Source of the DNA: JACVRW01 sp963812415
GTDB taxonomy: Bacteria; Actinomycetota; Thermoleophilia; Solirubrobacterales; Thermoleophilaceae
Reading direction: 5' to 3'
Assembly: GCA_963812415.1 (NCBI GenBank)
Contig: CAWEVH010000029.1
Span: forward strand, 62,001-126,000
Length of the DNA stretch: 64,000 nucleotides
In this document: positions 41,137 through 49,747 of the stretch, piece by piece
How positions within the stretch are numbered: position 1 is the first letter of the stretch
How the letters are laid out: each line of letters opens with the position of its first letter
The notes under the pieces: generated by a model
What the model was told of the DNA's origin: nothing
The model's input: only the letters and a program-made list of their open reading frames with translations
The model's database searches: none
Translations under genes and position numbers: made by a program

Positions 41137-42337
41137 CTAGACGGCGCCGGCGAAGAGCGCGTAGACGGCGGCGCAGCGGCGCATCGCCCCCTCGTCGATG
41201 TACTCGTCGGGCCCGTGCGAGACGTCGAGCCGGCCGCCGCCGTAGGCGAACGCCGGGATCCCAAGCTGGGAGTACCAGCGAGTGTCGAGCACGCCAGGGC
41301 ACATCTGGAGCTCCGGCTGGCTCCCCTCGACGGCGCTCACGCAGTTCACCAGCGCGGCGGCGGCCGGGTGGCTCGCGTCGGTGCTGGCGGAAGGCTGCTC
41401 CTGCAGCACCTCGATCTCGACCTGCGCGCCGATGGCCTCGGCGGTCTCCGTGATCGTGTCGGTCAGGCGCGCCAGCTCCCGGTCGAGGTCCTCCTCGGGG
41501 TTGAAGCGCCGGTCGATCGAGAACCACGCCGACCCGGGCACCGCGTTGAACCCGGCGCCGGCGCCCGCCTGACCGCCCACCACGAGCATCGAGCCGCCGG
41601 CCTCGTCGCTCTCGACCGGGAAGCTCGTGCGCTCACCTAGCAGCTCATGCGAGAGGGCGGTGAGCGGCTCCGCGATGCGGATCATGTGCTCGAAGGCGTT
41701 CACGCCCTGGTGCACGTAGCCCACATGCGCCTCGCGCCCCGTCGTCGTCACGCGTAGCGTGATCGCGCCCCGGCAGGCGTGCCAGATCACGCCGCCGGTC
41801 GGCTCGGCCGTGAGCATGGCGAGCGCCCGCGGGTCGATCAGCCCCTCCTCGCGCAGGTGGCCTGAGCCGGCCGCGCTGCCGGTCTCCTCGTCGCACACGA
41901 AGTGGAGGACGATCCGGCGCCCGTCGAGCAGGCCTCGATCGCGGGCGGCCAGGGCGCCGTAGATCATGCTCACCAGGCCGCCCTTCATGTCGGCGCGTGC
42001 CGCGTCCGACGATCCGGCCGTCGCGCCGCTCGGGGCGAAACTGCGCCGGGCTCTGCGCCGGGACGACGTCGAAGTGTCCGTGGAAGTAGATCGTCTCGGG
42101 ACCGTCGCCTACAGCGCCGCGAACGACGCATGGTTCCTCGAGCTCCCGGCTGGGAGCTAGCTCGATCAGCTCCGGCGAGAGGTCGAGCCGCTCCATCGCC
42201 TCGTGGAGAGCCCGCCCGCAGCGGCCGAGCCCGCGCCCGGGCGGGTTCTCCGTGTCGATGGCGACGAGCTCCTCCAGCAGCGCGGCCATCTCGTCCGCGC
42301 GCGGCTCGAGCCAGGCCCGCAGCTCCGCGCCGGTCAA
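41137..42337 (-). CDS. M20-family metallopeptidase (ArgE/DapE/ACY1-type; one frame lesion)
   Basis: About 399 residues of the di-zinc deacylase/peptidase family. YFHGHFDVVPA contains the first metal His and Asp, and GRGTADMKGG (restored by removing one inserted base near 42008) the bridging Asp. FVCDEETGSAAGSG holds the catalytic Glu pair, and VSHGPDEYID the C-terminal His. A dimerisation domain lies between (REAHVGYVHQGVNAFEHMIR). The start is TTG 42337, overlapping the phosphodiesterase stop (TTGA). It hydrolyses an N-acyl amino acid or dipeptide; specificity is unresolved. Confidence 0.88.
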
Positions 42338-43461
42338 GGCCCCCTGAAGATCTCCCTCGCCGCCCAGGCCGTGCCGGGGAAGTCAGAGAAGACTCCGTCG
42401 ATCCCGAGCCGGTAGAAGAGCAGGTACTCCTCGATCGGACCGCCGGTGTACGCCACCGGGAGGGCGTCGTCGCGGAAGGTCCAGGTGTGGACGAGGAGCC
42501 CCCGAGCGTGCGCGCGCTGGATCAGGTCGGTGGTCTTCTTGATGTTGCCGGCCGGGTCGGTGCCGACGATGTAGACCTTCCAGGGCCCGATGCCGTCGGC
42601 GTAGGTCTTGATCTCGGCCAGGCCGGGGTCGGTGGCGAAGTAGCTGTAGAGATCGGTACGGCCGGCCACGGTCCAGTCGTAGGGCCGGTCGAACGGAGGC
42701 GCGTAGGTCGGATCGCCGTTCGCGTCGGTGTCATTGGCGTCCACGAGCTGCACGAGCCGGACGGGCGTCATCTCGTTCAGCTGCTTCAGGTTGGCCTGCT
42801 CGAAGGACTGGATGAAGACCGGCGCGTTCCTGCGGCTCAGGCCGTTTCGCTCCAGCACCCTCACCAGCCGCCCCTCGAGGGGCAGCCCGAGCTCCTGATG
42901 GAAGGTCGGGTGCTTGGTCTCGGGATAGATGCCGACCCTCAGCCTGCCGCGGCTCGCCTTCCCGGACCGTCGCTTGGCCGCGCGCCCGCGCGATGCGCGC
43001 CTCGCGAGATCGATCACCTCCTGGAGCGTCGGGATCTTGAACTTGCCATCGAACTCGGTCGGGCGCCCCGCCCGCGTCTGCTTCGCGCCGAGGGTCTTGA
43101 TCTCCGCGAGCGTGAAGTCGGAGGCGAACCAGCCCACGGTCGGCACCCCGTCCACCACCTTGGTGGTCTTGCGAGCGGCGAACTCGGGATGGTCGGCGAC
43201 GTCCGTGGTGGTCGTGATGTCCGGCTCGTGGCGCGCGATCAGCACGCCGTCCTTGGTCGCCACCAGGTCCGGCTCGATGTAGTCCGCGCCCAACTTGATC
43301 GCCAGCCGGTACGCCTCGAGTGTGTGCTCGGGCAGGTAGCCGCTCGCGCCCCGGTGGCCGATCACGAGCGGACTCGACTCCTTGGCGTCGGCGGCGGGTG
43401 CCGCCAGTCCCATCAGGGCGACGGCGGCGAGGAGCGTGCGTGTAAGGGCGCGGGTCGTCAT
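42334..43461 (-). CDS. Secreted glycerophosphodiester phosphodiesterase
   Basis: An intact 375-residue exported GDPD of the GlpQ type, releasing glycerol-3-phosphate from deacylated phospholipids. A signal peptide (TLLAAVALMGLAAPAADA) precedes LVIGHRGASGYLPEHTLEAY, with the catalytic His-Arg and Glu, then GADYIEPDLVATKDGVLIAR (metal Glu/Asp) and RHEPDI. VGIYPETKHPTFHQELGL and the C-terminal DGVFSDFPG complete the barrel. ATG 43461 is a clear start. Coupled to the M20 peptidase gene by a 4-bp overlap. Confidence 0.93.
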   Translation of the reverse strand: MTTRALTRTLLAAVALMGLAAPAADAKESSPLVIGHRGASGYLPEHTLEAYRLAIKLGADYIEPDLVATKDGVLIARHEPDITTTTDVADHPEFAARKTTKVVDGVPTVGWFASDFTLAEIKTLGAKQTRAGRPTEFDGKFKIPTLQEVIDLARRASRGRAAKRRSGKASRGRLRVGIYPETKHPTFHQELGLPLEGRLVRVLERNGLSRRNAPVFIQSFEQANLKQLNEMTPVRLVQLVDANDTDANGDPTYAPPFDRPYDWTVAGRTDLYSYFATDPGLAEIKTYADGIGPWKVYIVGTDPAGNIKKTTDLIQRAHARGLLVHTWTFRDDALPVAYTGGPIEEYLLFYRLGIDGVFSDFPGTAWAAREIFRGP

Positions 43462-43586
43462 CGGCCGAAGGTACCGAAGCCGGGCGCAGAGCGGTGCCCG
43501 ACCCCTCCGACCCGCCGGTCAGCCGCGCACCGCGCCGATCAGCTCTCCGAGCGACCGCTTCTGGCAGCAGGAGGGTCGATACGCCG

Positions 43587-43934
43587 CTAGGACGTCTCGA
43601 CCGGCTGCGTGATGTGCTCCGCGTCCCCGGGCGAATAGATCAGCAGCCCGCGCAGGGGCTTGGTTACGCGCGCGGTGTGCTCGACGCCGCGCGGCACGAA
43701 GACCAGTGAGCCGGGGCCCGCAACCACCTCCCGGTCGGGGAACACGAAGGTGAGCTCCCCCTCGCCGACGTAGAACGCCTCGTCGGTATGCGGATGGATG
43801 TGCATCGGCGGGCCCTCGCTTGCGGGGGCCTGGCCCACCAGCACCCGGTAGGCCCCACCGGTCAGCTCGTTCTCAACCAGGTCGGGCTCGCCATCGTGGT
43901 TGAAGACGAACGTTGCTCCGCTGATGGTCTCCAT
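43587..43934 (-). CDS. Cupin-domain protein
   Basis: A 115-residue single-domain cupin. Motif 1 reads PMHIHPHTDEAFYVGEGELT with three metal-ligand histidines region and Glu; motif 2 reads PGSLVFVPRGVEHTARVT with the final His. ATG 43934 is used; TTG 43937 just upstream is possible. It diverges from the monooxygenase-like gene at 43995. Cupins of this size may be isomerases, dioxygenases or sugar-binding proteins; no specific function can be assigned. Confidence 0.82.
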   Translation of the reverse strand: METISGATFVFNHDGEPDLVENELTGGAYRVLVGQAPASEGPPMHIHPHTDEAFYVGEGELTFVFPDREVVAGPGSLVFVPRGVEHTARVTKPLRGLLIYSPGDAEHITQPVETS

Positions 43935-43994
43935 CAACCGACCCTACCGTGGGGTAGGTTGCGCGCAGCCCCAGATCCAGGATGAGGAGAACCC

Positions 43995-44312
43995 GTGTCA
44001 GTGATCGTGACCATCAGTGTGAGCGGCGATCCGGCCGCATTCGAGGAGCAGGTCGCGGCGCAGGCGGATGCGATCGGTCGCATCATGGACGTCGCCAAGC
44101 GCAATGGGCTGATTGCCCACCGCTGGTATGGAGCGGACGGCCAGTTCATGGCCATCGATGAATGGCCCGATGCGGAAAGCTTCCAGGCCTTCTTCGACGA
44201 GGCGCAGCGGGACATCGGCCCGCTGATGCAGGCGACGGGCGTCACCTCACCGCCGAGCGTGACGTTCTGGCAGAAGCTCGAGACGAACGACGAGGTCGGC
44301 TGGGACGCCTGA
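43995..44312 (+). CDS. Small dimeric alpha/beta-barrel protein (monooxygenase-like)
   Basis: A 105-residue protein with a ferredoxin-like fold pattern: VIVTISVSGDPAAFEEQVAA, IMDVAKRNGLIAHRWYGADG, QFMAIDEWPDAESFQAFFDE. This is the layout of antibiotic biosynthesis monooxygenase-like and related stress proteins. GTG 43995 has GAGGAGA 4 nt upstream. It precedes a methyltransferase gene on the same strand by 80 bp. The role is unknown. Confidence 0.65.
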   Translation: MSVIVTISVSGDPAAFEEQVAAQADAIGRIMDVAKRNGLIAHRWYGADGQFMAIDEWPDAESFQAFFDEAQRDIGPLMQATGVTSPPSVTFWQKLETNDEVGWDA

Positions 44313-44392
44313 GCGCATCCGCGCGACCCCGGTGGACAGCGCACCGTGCCGGGCGATACGTTCGCGCCGAAAACCACGATTGGAGGTCTTCG

Positions 44393-45223
44393 ATGTCAGC
44401 AGCCCCCGATGCCGAGCTCAAGGCGCGCCACCGCGCGATGTGGGCGTCTGGCGACTACCCGTCGATGGTCGAGACCTTCCTGCTGCCCCTGGGGCCGCGG
44501 CTCGTCGAGGCGTGCGGGATCGGGGCCGGGATGAAGGTGCTGGATGTCGCGGCCGGCACCGGCAACGCCTCGATCCCGGCGGCTGAGCGCGGCGCGGAGG
44601 TGGTCGCGAGCGACCTGACGCCCGAGCTGCTCGACGCCGGCCGCGCCGTGGCCGAGGCAAAGGGGGTCGAGCTCGAGTGGGTGACGGCGGATGCCGAGAA
44701 CCTGCAGTTCGAGGACGGGCAGTTCGACGTCGTGATGTCGTCGATCGGGGCGATGTTCGCGCCTCACCATCAGGCCGTCGCCGACGAGCTCGTCCGCGTG
44801 TGCCGCCCGGGCGGCACGATCGGGATGCTGAACTGGACCCCCGAGGGGATGATCGGGGCGCTGTTCAAGACGATGGGGCCGTTCGCCCCGCCGCCCCCGC
44901 CCGGTGCGCAGCCTCCACCGCTGTGGGGCGGCGAGGACCATATTCGCGAGCTGTTCGGCGATCGAGTCGAATGGCGGACGCTGGAGCGCGACAACCTGGA
45001 CATCACCGCCTTCGAGGACCCACACGACTACGGCGAGCACTTCAAGGCCCGCTACGGACCGACGATCGTCGCCCGCGCCAACGCCGCCAAGTCGGGGCGC
45101 GAGAGAGAGCTGGACGAGGCGCTCGACAACTTCAGCGACGAGTGGAATCGCGGCAGCGCCGGCGACGCGCGCTTCGAGCAGGAGTACCTGGTGGCCGTAG
45201 GCACCCGCGCCGCGGACGGCTAG
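44393..45223 (+). CDS. SAM-dependent class I methyltransferase
   Basis: A 276-residue Rossmann-fold methyltransferase. Motif I reads MKVLDVAAGTGNASIPAAER, motif II VVASDLTPELLDAGRAVAEA, then EWVTADAENLQFEDGQFDVV and the post-I strand MSSIGAMFAPHHQAVADELV, RVCRPGGTIGMLNWTPEGMI. ATG 44393 has GGAGG 6 nt upstream. The C-terminal half (FKARYGPTIVARANAAKSGR) is probably the substrate lid. The substrate is unknown; the fold is like UbiE/small-molecule methyltransferases. Confidence 0.88.
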   Translation: MSAAPDAELKARHRAMWASGDYPSMVETFLLPLGPRLVEACGIGAGMKVLDVAAGTGNASIPAAERGAEVVASDLTPELLDAGRAVAEAKGVELEWVTADAENLQFEDGQFDVVMSSIGAMFAPHHQAVADELVRVCRPGGTIGMLNWTPEGMIGALFKTMGPFAPPPPPGAQPPPLWGGEDHIRELFGDRVEWRTLERDNLDITAFEDPHDYGEHFKARYGPTIVARANAAKSGRERELDEALDNFSDEWNRGSAGDARFEQEYLVAVGTRAADG

Positions 45224-45248
45224 CGCTTGGCGCCGTAGCATCGCGCCG

Positions 45249-46388
45249 ATGAGGATCGCGGCATCGCGGGCGCCCGGCGGCGAGCGCGTTGTAACGCCGC
45301 TCGAGCTGTTCTTCGACCTCGTCTACGTGTTCGCGATCGGGCAGCTCTCTCACCACCTGCTCGAGCACGTCGACCTGCGCACCGGCGCCGAGACGTTGAT
45401 CATGGCGCTCGCGGTCATCTACGCCTGGTACATGACGGCCTGGGGGGCGAACTGGCTCGACCCCGACCGGCTGCCGGTGCGAGTGCTGCTCGTCGGGTTG
45501 ATGTTCGCCAGCCTGCTGATGGCGGTCGCCATCCCCGACGCTTTCGACGATCGGGCATGGCTGTTCGTAACGGGCTACCTGGTCCTTCAGGTCGGGCGCT
45601 CGGTGTTCCTCATCTTCGCCCTGCGCGGGCGGCAGCTCGGCGAGCACTTCGTCAACGACCTCGTCTGGGAGCTGCTCACCGGCTGCCTCTGGGTGGCCGG
45701 AGCCATCGCCGACGGCGACGCCCGTCTCGTGCTCTGGGGGCTTGCAGTGGTGGCCACCCAGGCTGGCGTGTGGAACCTGCACTGGCTGCCGGGCCGCGGC
45801 AGGGCGATCGACCTCGAGCACACCGACATCTCCGGTGGCCATCTCATCGAGCGTTTCCGGCTGTTCTTCATCATCGCGCTCGGCGAGACCGTCCTGACGA
45901 TGGGCAACGCGTTCACGGACGAGCCGTTCGAGCTGGAACGGCTGCTCGCGCTCGCGATCGGGTTCTCGGGCACCGTCGCGCTCTGGTGGTGCTATTTCCA
46001 GCGCATCGAGGGAATCGGCGTAGACCTGGCCGAGGGCGCCGAGGACGCCGGCGCGGTGGGCTGGCAGGGCACATGGGCGCTGACGCTGATCGTGCTGGCC
46101 GTGATCGGGATCGCCGTCGGCGACGAGCTCGCGATCGCCCATCCCGGCGACGATGCGACGCTCGGCTTCACCATCCTCACGTTCGGCGGCCCGTTCCTGT
46201 TCCTGCTCACGCAGGTCCTGTTCCTCGCCGGAACGCTCGGGCGCGTGACCCGTTCGCGACTGCTGGGGCTGGCGGCGCTCGTGATCCTCGCGGTCGCCAC
46301 ATCGCCGCTCACGCTGATCGTCGGGATCGCGGCGTCGAGCGCCGTGCTCGTCGCCGTGGCGGTCGCGGACACGCGTGCCGCGACCTAG
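45249..46388 (+). CDS. LtrA (low temperature requirement A) family membrane protein
   Basis: A 379-residue protein with about 10 TM helices. Family marks are VTPLELFFDLVYVFAIGQLS near residue 15, LIMALAVIYAWYMTAWGANW, HLIERFRLFFIIALGETVLT and FSGTVALWWCYFQRIEG. LtrA proteins are widespread in Actinobacteria with an unproven role. ATG 45249 starts 25 bp after the methyltransferase, on the same strand. Its stop (46388) is 10 bp before the ECF41-type promoter. Confidence 0.9.
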   Translation: MRIAASRAPGGERVVTPLELFFDLVYVFAIGQLSHHLLEHVDLRTGAETLIMALAVIYAWYMTAWGANWLDPDRLPVRVLLVGLMFASLLMAVAIPDAFDDRAWLFVTGYLVLQVGRSVFLIFALRGRQLGEHFVNDLVWELLTGCLWVAGAIADGDARLVLWGLAVVATQAGVWNLHWLPGRGRAIDLEHTDISGGHLIERFRLFFIIALGETVLTMGNAFTDEPFELERLLALAIGFSGTVALWWCYFQRIEGIGVDLAEGAEDAGAVGWQGTWALTLIVLAVIGIAVGDELAIAHPGDDATLGFTILTFGGPFLFLLTQVLFLAGTLGRVTRSRLLGLAALVILAVATSPLTLIVGIAASSAVLVAVAVADTRAAT

Positions 46389-46397
46389 ACGCGGCAC

Positions 46398-46424
46398 TGT
46401 CACAGGCGGCGCCCCAATCTCGTC
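46398..46424 (+). promoter_or_regulatory. ECF41-type promoter (TGTCACA-N16-CGTC)
   Basis: TGTCACA at 46398-46404, a 16-nt spacer, then CGTC at 46421-46424. This equals the published ECF41 target consensus, and it lies 29 bp upstream of the epimerase ATG at the head of the epimerase-sigma operon. ECF41 factors are known to act on a single such promoter in front of their own operon, so autoregulation is expected. Confidence 0.85.
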
Positions 46425-46453
46425 TCAGAGGGAAAGAGACGAAAGGAGCAGTC

Positions 46454-47401
46454 ATGAGGATCTTCGTGGCCGGCGCGACAGGCGTTCTCGGCCGAGAGCT
46501 CGTCCCGCAGCTCGTGGCGCGAGGGCACGAGGTGGTCGGGATGACCAGGAGCGCATCGAAGCAGGACCTGGTCCGCAGCCTGGGAGCGCGCCCGGTCGTG
46601 GCGGACGCTCTCGACCCCGATGCGGTCGCCCAGGCGGTGGCGTCGGCCGAGCCCGAGGTGATCGTGCATCAGCTCACGGCGCTGTCGGGGGACTTCGACA
46701 TGCGCCACATCGACCGCTTCTTCGCATCCACGAACCGACTGCGTACGGAGGGCACCGACCACCTGCTCGCCGCCGCTCGGGCCGTGGGCACGCGCCGATT
46801 CGTAGCGCAGAGCTTCGCCGGCTGGCCGGCGGCACGCAGCGGCGGACCGGTGAAGGACGAGGACGCTCCGTTCGATCCCAACCCACCCGAGAAGCTGCGC
46901 GGCATGATGGCCGCGATCCGCCACCTGGAGGAGGCGGTGATCGGGGCGGACTGGCTCGAGGGCGTGGTACTCCGCTACGGCGGGTTCTACGGCCCCGGCA
47001 CCACCCTCAGCGCCGACCCCGCCGCCCCCCACAGCGCGGCCATCCTCAAGCGCCAGTTCCCCGTGGTCGGAGACGGTGGCGGGATCTGGTCGTTCATCCA
47101 TATCGCCGACGCCGCAGCGGCGACCGCGGTCGCGGTCGAGCGAGGCGAGCGCGGTGTGTACAACGTGGTGGACGACGAGCCCGCCCCGGCGCGGGACTGG
47201 TTGCCCGAGCTGGCCCGCGCGCTGGACGCCAAGCCGCCGCGGCGCGTGCCGCGCTGGCTCGGGCGGCTCCTGGCCGGTCAGGCGGCGACCGTCATGATGA
47301 CCGAGGTGAGGGGCGCGTCGAACAAGAAGGCGAAGCGCGAGTTCGGCTGGCAGCCGCGCTATGCGAGCTGGCGGCAGGGCTTCGCGCAGGGACTCGGCTG
47401 A
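46454..47401 (+). CDS. NAD(P)-dependent epimerase/dehydratase (ECF41-associated)
   Basis: A 315-residue extended short-chain dehydrogenase. MRIFVAGATGVLGRELVPQL binds the dinucleotide; VVLRYGGFYGPGTTLS and GIWSFIHIADAAAATAVAVE are typical of SDR epimerases. The usual YxxxK region appears weak (the Met-rich LRGMMAAIRHLEEAVIG sits there), so catalysis may differ from classical epimerases. ATG 46454 has AAAGGAG upstream. The sigma gene starts 3 bp after its stop. ECF41 sigma factors are usually linked to a carboxymuconolactone decarboxylase, oxidoreductase or epimerase; this is the epimerase variant. Confidence 0.87.
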   Translation: MRIFVAGATGVLGRELVPQLVARGHEVVGMTRSASKQDLVRSLGARPVVADALDPDAVAQAVASAEPEVIVHQLTALSGDFDMRHIDRFFASTNRLRTEGTDHLLAAARAVGTRRFVAQSFAGWPAARSGGPVKDEDAPFDPNPPEKLRGMMAAIRHLEEAVIGADWLEGVVLRYGGFYGPGTTLSADPAAPHSAAILKRQFPVVGDGGGIWSFIHIADAAAATAVAVERGERGVYNVVDDEPAPARDWLPELARALDAKPPRRVPRWLGRLLAGQAATVMMTEVRGASNKKAKREFGWQPRYASWRQGFAQGLG

Positions 47402-47404
47402 CCG

Positions 47405-48322
47405 ATGACCGACGAGGAATTCGACGAGCTCCGCCCGTCGGCGTTCGCCATCGCCTACCGGATGCTCGGCAGCGTGAGCGAGGCGGAGGACGTGGTGCAG
47501 GAGGGGTTCCTCCGCCTCCACCGGGCGCGCGAGGGCGGCCAGCGGATCGAGTCCCCGCGCGCCTACCTGTCGACGGTGGTCTCGCGGCTGTCGATAGACC
47601 AGCTCCGCTCGGCGCGCGTCCGGCGCGAGACCTACGTCGGCGAGTGGCTGCCGGAGCCGCTCGTGGCGAGCACCGAAGAAGATCCCGCCCGCAAGGCCGA
47701 GATGGCGGACTCGCTGTCACTCGCGTTCCTCGTCCTGCTCGAGAGCCTGTCGCCCGAGCAGCGCGCCGCCTTCCTGCTGCGCGAGGTGTTCGACGAGCCC
47801 TATGACCGAATCGCGGAGATCGTCGGCACGAGCGAGCAGAACGCCCGCCAGCTCGCCACACGCGCCCGCCGGCACGTGGACGAGCGGCGCCCCCGGTTCG
47901 AGGCCTCGCGCGAGCAGCGAGACGAGCTCGCGGCCCGCTTCTTCGAGGCCGCCGAGGAGGGCGACCTCGAAGGCCTCGAGGAGCTGCTGGCCCACGACGT
48001 CGTGCTCCACGGCGACGGCGGCGGCAAGGCGCCCGCCCTCGCACGCGCGGTCCACGGCCGCACCAGGGTGGCGCGCACGCTGATGGCGTGGCTGCGCGCC
48101 GGCACCCGCTTCGGCGGCATCACCTGGCGTCGCGAAGAGGTGAACGGTCAACCGGGAGCGCGGGTCCTCGACCGCGACGGCAGGCTGATCAGCGTGATGA
48201 TCCTCGACGTCGCGGAGGGCCAGATCCAGGGCGTGAGCTCGATCGTCAACCCCGACAAGCTGGGTCATCTGGGGCCGGTGGCCGACCTGCGCGCGCTGCT
48301 GCGAGAGGCCGGTGCGACCTAG
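47405..48322 (+). CDS. sigJ: ECF41-family RNA polymerase sigma factor (SigJ-like)
   Basis: A 305-residue sigma factor, longer than typical ECFs because of a SnoaL-like C-terminal domain of about 110 residues. Region 2 reads FAIAYRMLGSVSEAEDVVQE and region 4 RIAEIVGTSEQNARQLATRA. The C-terminal domain carries the ECF41 signatures DGGGK (near residue 205) and NPDKL (near 283), which in this family regulate sigma activity in place of an anti-sigma factor. No anti-sigma gene is nearby, as expected. It overlaps nothing but is 3 bp from the epimerase, forming a two-gene operon under the TGTCACA promoter. Confidence 0.95.
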   Translation: MTDEEFDELRPSAFAIAYRMLGSVSEAEDVVQEGFLRLHRAREGGQRIESPRAYLSTVVSRLSIDQLRSARVRRETYVGEWLPEPLVASTEEDPARKAEMADSLSLAFLVLLESLSPEQRAAFLLREVFDEPYDRIAEIVGTSEQNARQLATRARRHVDERRPRFEASREQRDELAARFFEAAEEGDLEGLEELLAHDVVLHGDGGGKAPALARAVHGRTRVARTLMAWLRAGTRFGGITWRREEVNGQPGARVLDRDGRLISVMILDVAEGQIQGVSSIVNPDKLGHLGPVADLRALLREAGAT

Positions 48323-48370
48323 GCCCAGGGGCGGGCCGCGCTGAATTCCCTAGCGCTGTACGGTTGCGCG

Positions 48371-49744
48371 ATGCGACGCACTCTCCTCAGGCGCGCCGTG
48401 GCCGGCGCGCTCGCGATCACGGTTGTGGCAGCGGCGCCGGCGGCGGCCCAGTTCAGTCCCGGCTCGGACGGGCTCGACGACCCGTACTTCCCCTTCGCCG
48501 GCAATGGCGGCTATGACGTCCAGCACTATTTCCTCGACCTGGACTACGTGCGGACCGGCAACCAGATGGACGCGACGGCGACCATCACCGCGAAGGCGAC
48601 GCAGGATCTCAGCTCCTTCAACCTCGATCTGCGCGGGTTCACCATCTCGAACCTCGAGGTCGACGGCGTCGACGCCGCGTCCAGCCGCAGCGGGACGCAC
48701 GAGCTGACCGTCACCCCGGCCTCCGGCATCCAGGCCGGGAGCGAGTTCGTCGTGCGGATCGACTACGAGGGCCAGCCGCAGCGTGTGGTCGATCCCGACG
48801 GCTCGAGCGAGGGCTGGGTCCTCACGACCGACGGCGCCCACGTCGTCAACGAGCCGCAGGGCTCGCCCGGCTGGTACCCCGCCAACGACAACCCTCAGGA
48901 CAAGGCGTTCTACGACATCGCGATCACCGTGCCCGACGGGATCACGGCGATCGGCAACGGCCGCCTGATCTCCGAGACCAGCAGCGGCGGCAAGACGCGC
49001 TGGCACTGGCGCGAGGACTCGCCGATGGCGCCGTACCTGACCACCGCGACCAATGGCGTGTTCGAGATGCGCGTGTCCAGGTGGCGCGGAAAGCCGGTCT
49101 ACCACGCGGTCGACCCGACGCTCAACCAGGTGGCCTGGGAGCGGCTGGCCGTGGAGCCGCAGGTGCTGGAGTTCTTCAGCGATCTCTACGGGCGCTACCC
49201 GTTCACGAGCGCCGGCGGCATCGTCGACAACGGCTTCGTCTTCTACGCGCTCGAGGTGCAGACGCGCTCGGTCTACGACCGCAACGTGAGCCCGGGCACG
49301 CTCGTGCACGAGGTCGCGCACCAGTGGTTCGGCAACGCCGTGACGCTGACGACCTGGGACGAGATCTGGCTCAACGAGGGCTTCGCCACCTGGTCGGAGT
49401 GGATCTGGGACGAGGAGCACGGCGGCCCCACCGCCGCCGAGACGTTCGACGCGACGTTCGACGACCATGAGGACTGGGACCGGCCGCCGCTCGACATCGG
49501 CGGGCCGGCGCTCATGTTCACCTCACCGGCCTACGACCGCGGCGCGATGACGCTCCAGGCGCTGCGCGAGAAGATCGGCGACCACGACTTCCGCAAGATC
49601 CTGCGGGCGTGGTTCCGGGAGAACGAGGACGGCAACGTCACGACCCTCGACTTCGAGGCGCTCTCGGAGCGCGTCTCCGGCCAGGACCTCGACGAGTTCT
49701 TCGACGTCTGGCTGCGCGTGCCGGAGCAGCCGACCAGCTGGTAA
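48371..49744 (+). CDS. Secreted M1-family metallopeptidase
   Basis: A 457-residue exported zinc aminopeptidase. A signal peptide (MRRTLLRRAVAGALAITVVA then APAAAQ) precedes the beta-saddle domain (YDVQHYFLDLDYVR). The catalytic domain has the zinc motif LVHEVAHQWFGNAVTL with the third ligand in WLNEGFATWSEW, and the expected GRYPFTSAGGIV before it. It lacks the large C-terminal alpha-domain of ERAP/PepN and is thus a short M1 form, common in Actinobacteria. Substrate preference is unknown. Confidence 0.92.
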   Translation: MRRTLLRRAVAGALAITVVAAAPAAAQFSPGSDGLDDPYFPFAGNGGYDVQHYFLDLDYVRTGNQMDATATITAKATQDLSSFNLDLRGFTISNLEVDGVDAASSRSGTHELTVTPASGIQAGSEFVVRIDYEGQPQRVVDPDGSSEGWVLTTDGAHVVNEPQGSPGWYPANDNPQDKAFYDIAITVPDGITAIGNGRLISETSSGGKTRWHWREDSPMAPYLTTATNGVFEMRVSRWRGKPVYHAVDPTLNQVAWERLAVEPQVLEFFSDLYGRYPFTSAGGIVDNGFVFYALEVQTRSVYDRNVSPGTLVHEVAHQWFGNAVTLTTWDEIWLNEGFATWSEWIWDEEHGGPTAAETFDATFDDHEDWDRPPLDIGGPALMFTSPAYDRGAMTLQALREKIGDHDFRKILRAWFRENEDGNVTTLDFEALSERVSGQDLDEFFDVWLRVPEQPTSW

Positions 49745-49747
49745 GGG

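Noticed and set aside
41092..41640. Plus-strand frame starting MGHGEAVFVEIELK
   Set aside because: Mostly antisense to the M20 peptidase; only its first few codons could belong to the end of the PPOX-like gene after frame repair.
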